A stretch of 39,324 nucleotides of DNA. Origin: Mesorhizobium sp. ORS 3324 (lineage in GTDB: Bacteria; Pseudomonadota; Alphaproteobacteria; Rhizobiales; Rhizobiaceae). Under the pieces are notes generated by a model that did no database searches, was not told the origin of the DNA, and saw nothing but the letters and a program-made list of their open reading frames with translations. This document shows positions 8,235 to 15,829 of the stretch, in pieces; position 1 is the stretch's first letter; each line of letters starts with the position of its first letter. The stretch lies in assembly GCA_000824825.2 (NCBI GenBank), contig LM655201.1:2415-41738 (forward strand). Direction: 5' to 3'. The translations under genes and the position numbers were made by a program.

Positions 8235-9302
8235 TCAAGCCATCGGTGCCGCGCCACGCCGCTCGACCGCGGTCTTGCGGATGATTTCCGCGATCTCCGG
8301 GCTGCTGCTGCACAGCATCTGGAAGTCCAACGAGTGCAGCGTCAGGAGTGAGACCGCTGTTGTGGCGCTGACGGTCGCCATACGCGGTTCGCCGCTGATC
8401 AGCGCCATCTCGCCGAAGAAGGCGCCAGGGCCAAGCTCCACCGGGTTCGGTGTCGCGACGCTGACGCGCCCCTCCACGACGAAGAACATCCGATCACCTG
8501 GCTCGCCATTGCGGCAGATCACGGCGCCCGCCGGCACGATGCGAGGTCGTAACGCGCGCACGATCTCGACCAGCGCGGCCGGGCCGAGCTTCTGAAACAA
8601 CGGCACGGCGGCGACCAATTGCCAATTACGGACGAAATCCCCGCGACGGACTTCTTGAGAGAAACCGGTGGCAAGAATGCCAGCCCAGAGCGCGAAGATG
8701 CCGATGCCGCTCATCATGACCAGTCCGGCAAGGACGCGGCCGGCGAAGCTCTCCGGAATAGCGTCGCCATAGCCGGTGGTGGACAGCGTGACCACCGCCC
8801 ACCACATAGCCTGGGGGATGCTGCCGAATTTTTCCGGTTGGATGTCGCGCTCGATGACATAGGCCGCGAGCGCGACACCGAACAGAACGACGCCGAAGAC
8901 CGTGGTGACGCCGATCAGGTTGCGCGCCTCGTTGGTCAGGACCCTTCCCAGCAGCGGGAAGAAAGTCGAGTCGCGCAGCGGTTTCAGCAGCCAGACGGCA
9001 CAGTAGAGGCTCCAGTCGGGCGTGCCGACGAGCAGAAATGCAGCGAGTGGAACCAAAACCGCGAGCACATCAATGGCGATTGCCGGCCTCGTGTCCCGAA
9101 CGTCTCCTGCCCGGCGCTTGAGCAGCGTCTTGGCCAGTTGCAGAAGATAGGCGCCCCAAATGACGGCGAGCACCGCTGCCAGAGCCAGTCTGCTTCGTCC
9201 GGACACGTCCGGTGTCGTGAGCGCAGCCACCGCCACAAGCCCCGCCGCAGCCAGCAGCACGTTGAGCGGCGCGTAAAGTCTTGAGAAAGGCCGTACCGAC
9301 AT
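8235..9302 (-). CDS. mloK1: Cyclic-nucleotide-gated potassium channel, MloK1 (MlotiK1) orthologue
   Basis: This is an inner-membrane tetrameric K+ channel gated by cAMP. The 355-residue product has six membrane segments, the selectivity filter TTGYGD in the P-loop, a short linker and a cyclic-nucleotide-binding domain (VPAGAVICRNGEPGDRMFFV, GPGAFFGEMALISGEPR). The phosphate-contacting arginine falls at residue 307, and ERR near the C-terminus matches the position of Arg348. From memory the sequence differs from M. loti MloK1 at only scattered positions and has the same length. The start at 9302 (MSVRPFSRLYAPLN) gives that length. The frame stays open upstream, but those residues overlap a pseudogene. 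Its physiological role in rhizobia is unclear. Confidence 0.96.
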   Translation of the reverse strand: MSVRPFSRLYAPLNVLLAAAGLVAVAALTTPDVSGRSRLALAAVLAVIWGAYLLQLAKTLLKRRAGDVRDTRPAIAIDVLAVLVPLAAFLLVGTPDWSLYCAVWLLKPLRDSTFFPLLGRVLTNEARNLIGVTTVFGVVLFGVALAAYVIERDIQPEKFGSIPQAMWWAVVTLSTTGYGDAIPESFAGRVLAGLVMMSGIGIFALWAGILATGFSQEVRRGDFVRNWQLVAAVPLFQKLGPAALVEIVRALRPRIVPAGAVICRNGEPGDRMFFVVEGRVSVATPNPVELGPGAFFGEMALISGEPRMATVSATTAVSLLTLHSLDFQMLCSSSPEIAEIIRKTAVERRGAAPMA

Positions 9303-9362
9303 TCTGTGCCCACAAGCGGCTACTGCCCTGCAAAATAGGATGCCTTCAAGGCAAGCGTAAAG

Positions 9363-9612
9363 GTGCTTGCTGTCGCTGCGATTTGGTCCGAATGGGTTAA
9401 GCCCGTCATCAAGTCGGACAAATGTCAGGGATCGCATATCGGCTATGTTGTTTCCGGCACCGGTATCGTCAAAATGGACGACGAAACCCGCAAGACGTTC
9501 ACGCAGGGCGTGCCCCACACGATTCCGCCCAGCCCGACGGTTAGGAGGAAGGCAACGATGGCTTCGTCTGCATCGAGGTGATGAGCGCCCAGCGGCACGC
9601 CAAGCCGGCTTG
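9363..9612 (+). pseudogene. Cupin-domain protein remnant, frameshifted and 5'-truncated
   Basis: The first frame, beginning near 9384, reads IWSEWVKPVIKSDKCQGSH, IGYVVSGTGIVKMDDETRK and then VPHTIPPSPT. This is the start of a small single-domain cupin (the family pattern is W-S-x-x-V-K-P, G-Y-V-V-S-G, M-D-D-G-T, I-P-P-G-H-D-A-W). The continuation is in another frame from 9551: GNDGFVCIEVMSAQRHAKPAW, which fits the cupin C-terminus. The expected N-terminal 30-40 residues and the G-H-D-A-W segment are lost. Its 3' end runs directly into the repeat at 9613. The first frame alone would encode about 72 residues and is unlikely to fold. Confidence 0.7.
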
Positions 9613-9696
9613 GAGCAACTCCAGGAACCGGTGTTCCATCGGGAATAGCGTCAAAACAAGAAGGTAGAGCGTTTCATCGGTTCCGTGAGACGCTTC
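9613..9696 (-). repeat. Two-hairpin intergenic repeat, copy B4 (diverged)
   Basis: GAGCAACTCCAGGAA, GCGTCAAAACAAG and GGTAGAGCG are diverged versions of the reverse complement of the repeat at 19034. The hairpin nearest gshB pairs AGCGTTTCA with TGAGACGCT. It fills the gap between the cupin remnant and the gshB stop codon at 9711. Confidence 0.65.
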
Positions 9697-9710
9697 AGGC
9701 GGAAGGCCTG

Positions 9711-10652
9711 CTACCGCCGTTTCCCCTCCACGCAATCCCAGAACAGGCTGGCGATATCGGCGCCACCGAAACGCTGCACTTCGCGAATGCCGGTCGGCGA
9801 GGTGACGTTGATCTCGGTCATCCAGTCGCCGATCACGTCGATGCCGACGAGGATGAAGCCGCGTTCCCTGAGCGACGGCCCGATGCGGGCGCAGATCTCG
9901 CGCTCGCGCGCCGTCAGCTCGGTCTTCTCGGCGCGGCCGCCGACATGCATGTTGGAGCGGGAATCGTGCTCGGCCGGCACGCGGTTGATGGCGCCCACCG
10001 GCTCGCCGTCGATCAGGATGATGCGCTTGTCGCCCTTGCGCACGTCCTTGAGGTAGCGCTGCACGATATAGGGCTCGCGGAACAGCTGGCCGAACATCTC
10101 GAGCAGCGAGGCGAGATTACGGTCGGCCTCGTGCAGATGGAAGATGCCGGCGCCCCCATTGCCGTAGAGCGGCTTGACGATGATGTCGCCGAACTCCTTG
10201 CGAAAGGCGGCCACTTCCTGAGGGTCCTTGGTGATCAGCGTCTCCGGCATCAGGTCGGGGAATTCGGTGACGAAGATCTTTTCCGGGCTGTTGCGTACCC
10301 AGGCCGGGTCGTTGACCACCAGCGTCTTCGGGTGGATGCGCTCCAGGATGTGGGTGGTGGTGATGTAGTTCATGTCGAAGGGCGGGTCCTGCCTGAGCAG
10401 CACCACGTCCATCTCCGAGAGGTCGGTGCGCACCGGCTCGCCCAGCGAATAGTGGTTGCCCTTCTCGTCGCGCACCTGCATCTCCTCGACGCGCGCGAAC
10501 ACCTTGCCGTCCCGCATCGACAGCCGGTCCGGCGTGTAGTGGAAGAGCTTGTGGCCGCGCCGCTGCGCCTCCAGCGACAGCGCAAAGCTGGTGTCGCCGG
10601 CGATCGTCACGGTGGAGACATGGTCCATCTGGACGGCGATTTTCAGCGGCAT
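9711..10652 (-). CDS. gshB: Glutathione synthetase
   Basis: The enzyme joins gamma-glutamylcysteine and glycine using ATP, the last step of glutathione synthesis in the cytoplasm. The 313-residue product matches the bacterial GshB length. It begins MPLKIAVQMDHVSTVTIAGDTSFAL and carries the signatures LLRQDPPFDMNYI, VVNDPAWVRNSPEK, DIIVKPLYGNGGAGIF (ATP-binding lysine), HVGGRAEKTELT and TEINVTSPTGIREVQRF. GGAGA lies about eight bases before the ATG. The gene is flanked on both sides by copies of the two-hairpin repeat, with the one at 10672-10728 inside its likely leader. gshA is not in the window. Confidence 0.97.
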   Translation of the reverse strand: MPLKIAVQMDHVSTVTIAGDTSFALSLEAQRRGHKLFHYTPDRLSMRDGKVFARVEEMQVRDEKGNHYSLGEPVRTDLSEMDVVLLRQDPPFDMNYITTTHILERIHPKTLVVNDPAWVRNSPEKIFVTEFPDLMPETLITKDPQEVAAFRKEFGDIIVKPLYGNGGAGIFHLHEADRNLASLLEMFGQLFREPYIVQRYLKDVRKGDKRIILIDGEPVGAINRVPAEHDSRSNMHVGGRAEKTELTAREREICARIGPSLRERGFILVGIDVIGDWMTEINVTSPTGIREVQRFGGADIASLFWDCVEGKRR

Positions 10653-10671
10653 TTTTGGTCTCCGGCGAGAT

Positions 10672-10728
10672 GAGCAATTCCAGGAAAAGTGTGCAGCGGT
10701 TTTCCGTCCGGAATTGCGTCAAAGCAAA
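10672..10728 (-). repeat. Two-hairpin intergenic repeat, copy B3 (half element)
   Basis: Only hairpin 2 and part of the linker remain. GAGCAATTCCAGGAAAAGTG and TTTTCCGTCCGGAATTGC are the two arms with their loops, followed by GTCAAAGCAA. The copy is oriented on the minus strand, 20 bases upstream of gshB, in the gap after the GtrA-like gene. Confidence 0.75.
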
Positions 10729-10771
10729 GCCGATATAAGGAACTCGGCGGCTTCTGCCAATCGGCCAGAAG

Positions 10772-11146
10772 CTACCGGTCGAAGACCAGCCGGGAATAGC
10801 CGAGGAAGGAGAGCGCCATGGCGACCAGCGAGGCGAAGGCCAGCGCGGCAAGCGGCGGCAGGGCGGGCAGCGCGAGTAAGCTAGCGCAGTAGACGAGATA
10901 GTTGACGACGCTGGTGGCGATGCCGACGCCGCCGTAGCGCACACCCTCTTGCGCGAGGCCGCGGCTCGACGGCGAAAAAGTCAGGTGGCGGTTGATCTGC
11001 CAGGTGACGCAGAGCGCGAAGCCGATCGACAGCACGCGTGCCGCCAGCGGTCCGAGCGGCGTGATGGAAAGCAGCAGCCAGAGCGCTGCCGCGTCGGCGA
11101 CGAAGCCGATGCCGCCGGCAAGGACAAAGCGGGCAAGGCGGCTCAT
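10772..11146 (-). CDS. GtrA-like four-helix membrane protein
   Basis: The 124-residue product has four hydrophobic segments: FVLAGGIGFVADAAALWLLL, VLSIGFALCVTWQINRHLTF, YGGVGIATSVVNYLVYCASLL and LAALAFASLVAMALSFLGY. It ends with the typical YSRLVFDR. GtrA proteins are thought to flip undecaprenyl-phosphate-linked glucose across the inner membrane for surface-polysaccharide modification. Its ATG overlaps the stop of the upstream glycosyltransferase by one base (TGATG), so the two are translationally coupled. This pairing is that of gtrA with gtrB. Confidence 0.9.
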   Translation of the reverse strand: MSRLARFVLAGGIGFVADAAALWLLLSITPLGPLAARVLSIGFALCVTWQINRHLTFSPSSRGLAQEGVRYGGVGIATSVVNYLVYCASLLALPALPPLAALAFASLVAMALSFLGYSRLVFDR

Positions 11147-12156
11147 CAGGCCGCCCGCGGGGCCTTGCCCGGCTCGCGCTTCGGGGGCGTCGTCTCCCTT
11201 GCGCCCGCGCGGCGCTCGATGCGGCCGGACGGGATCGAAAGATAGAAGATGCGCTTCTGCTCGGCTCGGCCGCGCGATACCGAATCGAGGATCAGCCCGG
11301 TCACTGCCGAAAGCATCGACAGGAGCAGCAGGCCGACAGACAGCACCCAAGTCGGCATGCGCGGCACCAGCCCCGTCTCGGCGAACTCGATCAGCACCGG
11401 GATCATCAGGCCGATGCTGGCCGCCAGGAAGAACAGCGCGAAGGTGCTGAAGAAGCGCAGCGGCTGCGTCTCCTTCATCAGCATGGCAAACATCCACAGG
11501 ATCCTGGCGCCGTCGCGAAAGGTCGACAGCTTCGACGACGAGCCTTCCGGGCGGCGGCCGTAGTCGAGCGCCATCTCGCTCACCGGCAGCTTGAGCTGCG
11601 AGGCATGCACCGACATTTCGGTCTCGATCTCGAAGCCGCCGGAAACCGCCGGAAAGCTCTTAACGAAGCGCCGCGAAAATACCCGGTAGCCGGAAAAGAT
11701 ATCGGTGAAATCGGCGCCGAACAGGCCCTTGTAGAGCCGGTTGAAGATGCGGTTGCCCAAAGCATGGCCGTGGCGGCCGGCATCGTCTCTCACGCCGCGC
11801 CTGGTGCCCACCACCATGTCGGAACGCTCGGTGAGCAGGATGTTGATCAGCTGCGGCGCATCCTCCGGCGCATAGGTGCCGTCACCGTCGGCCATCACAT
11901 AGATGTCGGCGTCGATGTCGGCGAACATGCGGCGCACGACATTGCCCTTGCCCTGGCGCGGCTCGCGCACCACGGTGGCGCCGGCGGCGCGGGCCTTGAG
12001 CGCCGTGAGATCCCTGGAATTGTTGTCGTAGACATAGACCGCCGCGGAAGGCAGGGTTTCGCGGAAGCGCCGCACGACCTCGCCGATCGTCAGCTCCTCA
12101 TTGTAGCAGGGCAGCAGCACGGCAATCGCCGGCTCGTTGCGGACTTCATGCGGCAT
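11146..12156 (-). CDS. GT2 polyprenyl-phosphate glycosyltransferase (DPM1/GtrB-like)
   Basis: The enzyme is predicted to move a sugar from a nucleotide donor to undecaprenyl phosphate on the cytoplasmic face. The GT-A domain begins AIAVLLPCYNEELTIGEVV and has the metal-binding D-G-D at residues 90-92 (VMADGDGTY). It continues with VVGTRRGVRDDAG, the acceptor-side FSGYRVFSRRFVKSFP and GFEIETEM. Two C-terminal membrane helices follow (FFSTFALFFLAASIGLMIPV and WVLSVGLLLLSMLSAVTGLI), then a basic tail. I chose the ATG at 12156 (MPHEVRNE) with GGAG six bases upstream, rather than the ATG at 12180. The product is 336 residues. The donor sugar is unknown. Confidence 0.93.
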   Translation of the reverse strand: MPHEVRNEPAIAVLLPCYNEELTIGEVVRRFRETLPSAAVYVYDNNSRDLTALKARAAGATVVREPRQGKGNVVRRMFADIDADIYVMADGDGTYAPEDAPQLINILLTERSDMVVGTRRGVRDDAGRHGHALGNRIFNRLYKGLFGADFTDIFSGYRVFSRRFVKSFPAVSGGFEIETEMSVHASQLKLPVSEMALDYGRRPEGSSSKLSTFRDGARILWMFAMLMKETQPLRFFSTFALFFLAASIGLMIPVLIEFAETGLVPRMPTWVLSVGLLLLSMLSAVTGLILDSVSRGRAEQKRIFYLSIPSGRIERRAGARETTPPKREPGKAPRAA

Positions 12157-12255
12157 GTCGGTCTCCGGAGCCCGGCCCAAGCCCTCCGGGCCGCTTTACT
12201 ATTTATTGAAGCCGTTAAGGCTAGGTTTAAGCCCCAACCTCCAAAGGCCTCGACG

Positions 12256-14055
12256 ATGCGCACTGCCAAGGACGGCGCCGCCACCTGGAAGTTCGATCTC
12301 ATGTTGGCGCTGCTCGCCGCTTTGATCGGGCTCGCGCTCAACGCCGCGACCGGCTTTCGCGGGCTTTCCGATGCCGGCGGCGACAACGACAGCCTGCTGC
12401 AATTGGTTGAGGTTCGCGACCTGATCGGCGGCCAGGGCTGGTTCGACCTGCATCAGTACAGGATGGGCCTTGAAGGCGGCTTCGTGATGCACTGGTCGCG
12501 GCTGCTCGACGCACCGCTTGCCCTCGGCATCCTGGCGATGTCGGGCCTGACCGGCAGCATGCCGCTTGCCGAGCAGATCATGCAGGTGGCGTGGCCGGCC
12601 CTGCTCTTCTGGCTCACGCTGTTCTTCACCGTGCGCGCGGCGCGCGCGTTCGGCGGCGCCGGCGCCGTGGTTCCGGCCGTGGTGATCGGCGCTGCCGCCT
12701 ATCAATTCGTCGGCATCTATTCGCCGGGCTCGCTCGACCATCACAATGTCCAGCTCATGCTGACCATGGCCAGCCTCAGCCTGCTGCTCGAGGCGCCTGC
12801 CAGCAGATGGGCCGCGCTGCCGTCCGGCATGTGCGCCGCGCTGACGCTGGCCATCGGCATGGAAAGCGCCCCTTACGCAGGCGCGATAGGCGCGCTCGTC
12901 GCCCTGCTGTTCCTGGCTGGTGCAATCATGGAAAAACGGATCGCCGGGGATTTCGGCCTCGGCTTTGCCGGCCTCTCGGCCTTCGCCTTCATGACAACCA
13001 TCCCGATGTCCGCCTGGGGCCAGGCGCAATGCGACGCGTTCTCGCTCGTCCACTTCGTCGTTGCAGGCATCGCCGGCACCGGACTCGCGGCCATTGCCTC
13101 GATCGATGCCTTGAGCCGCACGCGCCAGGCGCGCCTGATGTCGCTCGGCGTGCTTGCCATCGCGCTGTGCGCAGCGGTCACCGGGTTGTTCCCGCAGTGC
13201 CTGGCGGCGCCCTATGCCAATCTCGATCCGCGCCTCAAGGAGCTTTGGCTCGACAACATCAACGAGGCGCAGTCGCTGTTCACGCTGATCGTGCATGAGC
13301 CGGCGCGCATAGCGGCCCGTTATGCCACGCCGTTCGTGGCCATCGTGCTGATGGCGCTGCGCCTGGGTCGCGGCGACTGGCGCCGGCAGGACACGATCGT
13401 CGGCACGCTGCTCGCGCTCGCCTTCCTCGTCGGGGTTTGGGAGGTGCGGGGGTCGACATTCTCGATCGCCTTCGCCGTGATCCCGCTGTCGGCCTGGATC
13501 GCGAGATGGCGCGCACGGGCGGAAACCGCGTCTTCCATCGGCGTGGCGCTGCGGCTCGCCGCCGTCTGGCTGGTCTCGGTCAATCCGGTCTGGACCGGCG
13601 CCGCGGCCGCAACCTCCGTCGCGTTCGATAAAACCGCTCACGCCGCCGGCGAAGCCGACAATGACAAGGCCTGCGAGAAGAAGGCTACCTTCGCGCTGCT
13701 CGCCGGCCTGCCCGACACCGGCGTGCTCGCGGTTTCCAATCTCGGGTCGCCGATCCTTGCCTATACGGGGCATCACGCCCTTGCCGGCCCCTACCATCGC
13801 AACGTCGCCGGCAATCTCCTGGCGCTGGACGCCTTGCTCGGCCCGGCCGAGGGCACGCGGCGGATCGTGGAAGCGCATGGCATCGGCCTGGTGGCGGTCT
13901 GCGCGGGCAACTTCGAGAATAGCTTTCTGGCCAAAAAATCGCCGCAGGGCTTTCTTGCCGGCCTGCTGCGCGGCAGCGTGCCGGATTGGCTCGAGCCGAT
14001 CCCGCAGGGCAAGGGCAGCCCGCTCACGCTCTATCGAGTCAGGCAAGCCGGCTAA
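12256..14055 (+). CDS. Polytopic membrane protein, putative GT-C glycosyltransferase
   Basis: The 599-residue product has about ten to twelve hydrophobic segments and then a soluble C-terminal part of roughly 130 residues. Two features resemble GT-C transferases such as STT3: an acidic motif DND at residues 43-45 in the first external loop, and SPGSLDHHN with DHH at 161-163 in a later loop. The segment GFVMHWSRLLDAPLA between them is also distinctive. It diverges from the GtrA/GT2 pair with 99 bases between starts, so it may transfer the lipid-linked sugar in the periplasm. The frame is open back to 11605, but the ATG at 12256 with AAAGG upstream gives a sensible N-terminus before the first helix. 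The GT-C call is an inference from motifs. Confidence 0.75.
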   Translation: MRTAKDGAATWKFDLMLALLAALIGLALNAATGFRGLSDAGGDNDSLLQLVEVRDLIGGQGWFDLHQYRMGLEGGFVMHWSRLLDAPLALGILAMSGLTGSMPLAEQIMQVAWPALLFWLTLFFTVRAARAFGGAGAVVPAVVIGAAAYQFVGIYSPGSLDHHNVQLMLTMASLSLLLEAPASRWAALPSGMCAALTLAIGMESAPYAGAIGALVALLFLAGAIMEKRIAGDFGLGFAGLSAFAFMTTIPMSAWGQAQCDAFSLVHFVVAGIAGTGLAAIASIDALSRTRQARLMSLGVLAIALCAAVTGLFPQCLAAPYANLDPRLKELWLDNINEAQSLFTLIVHEPARIAARYATPFVAIVLMALRLGRGDWRRQDTIVGTLLALAFLVGVWEVRGSTFSIAFAVIPLSAWIARWRARAETASSIGVALRLAAVWLVSVNPVWTGAAAATSVAFDKTAHAAGEADNDKACEKKATFALLAGLPDTGVLAVSNLGSPILAYTGHHALAGPYHRNVAGNLLALDALLGPAEGTRRIVEAHGIGLVAVCAGNFENSFLAKKSPQGFLAGLLRGSVPDWLEPIPQGKGSPLTLYRVRQAG

Positions 14056-14178
14056 AACAAACAGCGGCTTCAGAAGCGCGACCTTTTTTGGGGGACCTTC
14101 GGAAAATCGATTTTCCGATACTTTTCCTAAACGCTTTGCTGCCAGTCTGAAGAGAAATACCGCCGTAAGAACAGGGGC

Positions 14179-15531
14179 ATGATGCAAACGACGTTTGGCA
14201 GCGGGCAGCCAGGCAGGGAAAACACGGATCTGGCCTTCACCGATCCGCTGACGGGACTTGGCAACCATCGTCGCTTCTTCGACAAGGTCGATCGCCTGAT
14301 CAGCGACCGCGCCGACGATCCCGCGCCCTTCACGGTCGGCATCCTCGACCTCGACGGCTTCAAGCCGATCAACGATCTGTTCGGCCACAAGGCCGGCGAC
14401 GACATCCTGATCCAGGTGGCGATGCGGCTGCGCGCCTCCATGGACGGCTATTCCACCGTCTGCCGCATCGGCGCCGATGAGTTCGCCTACCTCTACCCGA
14501 TGGTGTTCAGCGAGGAGCAGGCGGCCGAGAAATCGCGCATGCTGATCGAGATCCTGTCGGCGCCCTATGATGTCGGCGAGCGCACCGCGAGACTGTCGGC
14601 CTCGGTCGGCTGCTCGCTGTTCTATTCCGGCGACGAGACCACCGAGATCCTGATCAACAAGGCCGAGACTGCGCTCTACCACGCCAAGCGTTCGGGCCGC
14701 GGCCGCGTCGTCGTCTACACGCGCGAGATGGAGGAGGCCGCCAAGCGCGTCACCCGCATCGAGCAGGCGCTGCGCCGCGCCGTCTCGGCCGGCGAGGTCG
14801 AGCCGCATTTCCAGCCGATCGTCGACTTGAACACCCGCCGCACCATTGGCTTCGAGACGCTGGCCCGCTGGTCCGACCGCGATCTCGGCATGGTGCCGCC
14901 GAGCGTCTTCATTCCGATCGCCGAGGAGCGCGGCATCATCGGCCCGCTGTCGCAGCTTGTGCTTCGCAAGGCCACCGAGGCGGCCCGCAGCTGGCCGAAG
15001 GACCTGTTCCTGTCCTTCAACCTGTCGCCGTCGCAGCTCGTCGACCAGAACACCGGCCTTCATATACTGGCGATCCTCGACCGCACCGGCTTCGATCCGC
15101 GCCGGCTGGAGATCGAGATCACCGAAACCGGCCTGATGACCGATCCGGCTTCGGCCGAGAAGATCGTCGAGGACTTGCGCCGCGTCGGCATCCGCGTCTC
15201 GCTCGACGATTTCGGCACCGGCCAGTCGTCGCTCGGGCGCCTGCGCGAGTTCCATTTCGACAAGCTGAAGATCGACCGCGCCTTCGTCTCCTCCATCCTC
15301 GACGACCGGCCCTCCGAGCACATCATCCGCGCCATTCTCGCCATGTGCGAAGGGCTCGGCATGGATGTGGTGGCAGAGGGCATCGAGGAGGAGGCGCAGG
15401 CCGACCGCCTTGTCCAGTTCGGCTGCGCCGGCGGCCAGGGCTACCTGTTCGGCAAGCCGGCCGATGCCGACGCCACGCTCGGCTATCTGCGCGATTCCTA
15501 TCGGGGTGCGCTGCGCGCCAAGGCGATTTGA
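14179..15531 (+). CDS. Hybrid GGDEF-EAL cyclic-di-GMP protein
   Basis: The 450-residue cytoplasmic product has a GGDEF domain (about 15-180) and an EAL domain (about 195-440), with no sensor or membrane segment. The signature of the first is GADEF at 98-102 instead of GGDEF. The inhibitory RxxD site is missing, so cyclase activity is doubtful. The EAL domain keeps the residues expected for phosphodiesterase activity: E226 (as ETL), N281, E313, D343-D344 (DDFGTG), K364, E400 and Q420. Net c-di-GMP breakdown is the likely role. The start is ATGATG at 14179/14182 after AGGGGC. Confidence 0.94.
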   Translation: MMQTTFGSGQPGRENTDLAFTDPLTGLGNHRRFFDKVDRLISDRADDPAPFTVGILDLDGFKPINDLFGHKAGDDILIQVAMRLRASMDGYSTVCRIGADEFAYLYPMVFSEEQAAEKSRMLIEILSAPYDVGERTARLSASVGCSLFYSGDETTEILINKAETALYHAKRSGRGRVVVYTREMEEAAKRVTRIEQALRRAVSAGEVEPHFQPIVDLNTRRTIGFETLARWSDRDLGMVPPSVFIPIAEERGIIGPLSQLVLRKATEAARSWPKDLFLSFNLSPSQLVDQNTGLHILAILDRTGFDPRRLEIEITETGLMTDPASAEKIVEDLRRVGIRVSLDDFGTGQSSLGRLREFHFDKLKIDRAFVSSILDDRPSEHIIRAILAMCEGLGMDVVAEGIEEEAQADRLVQFGCAGGQGYLFGKPADADATLGYLRDSYRGALRAKAI

Positions 15532-15568
15532 TAAACGGCTTTTGGGAATCGCATATGGCGGTGCCGGG

Positions 15569-15693
15569 CCCTCACCCAGCCTCCGCTTCGCTCGGCTGAC
15601 CTCTCCCCGGGGGGAGAGGAGATTGCCGGCGTCAGCGCCAGTCTCTTCTCCCCAACGGGGAGAAGGTGGCCGCGAAGCGGCCGGATGAGGGGG
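15569..15693. repeat. Rhizobial intergenic palindromic repeat (CCCTCATCCG type), copy 2
   Basis: The element starts CCCTCACCC and ends GGATGAGGGGG. Inside are the hairpins CTCTCCCC/GGGGAGAG, TTCTCCCC/GGGGAGAA and GGCCGC/GCGGCC. It relates to 39-92 in this window. It fills much of the gap between the GGDEF-EAL gene and the sugar operon. The rest of that gap (15694-15829) would contain the operon promoter, but I could not pick boxes with confidence. Confidence 0.7.
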
Positions 15694-15829
15694 CCTTCGC
15701 TGCCATACGCTTGTCCTGCCCTAAAGGGGACCTCATTTGTCGGACATAAGCCGCAAGAATCCGCCTTTTCGCCCTTGCCCCCCGGCTCGGCGTAGCTAGG
15801 ATGCGCGCCGGCCAAAGGGAGAAGTAATC

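Noticed and set aside
12199..15321. 1040-residue open frame on the minus strand across the GT-C and GGDEF-EAL genes
   Set aside because: It overlaps two well-supported genes on the other strand and its residue make-up (HADG, RQRE strings) is that of an antisense shadow.
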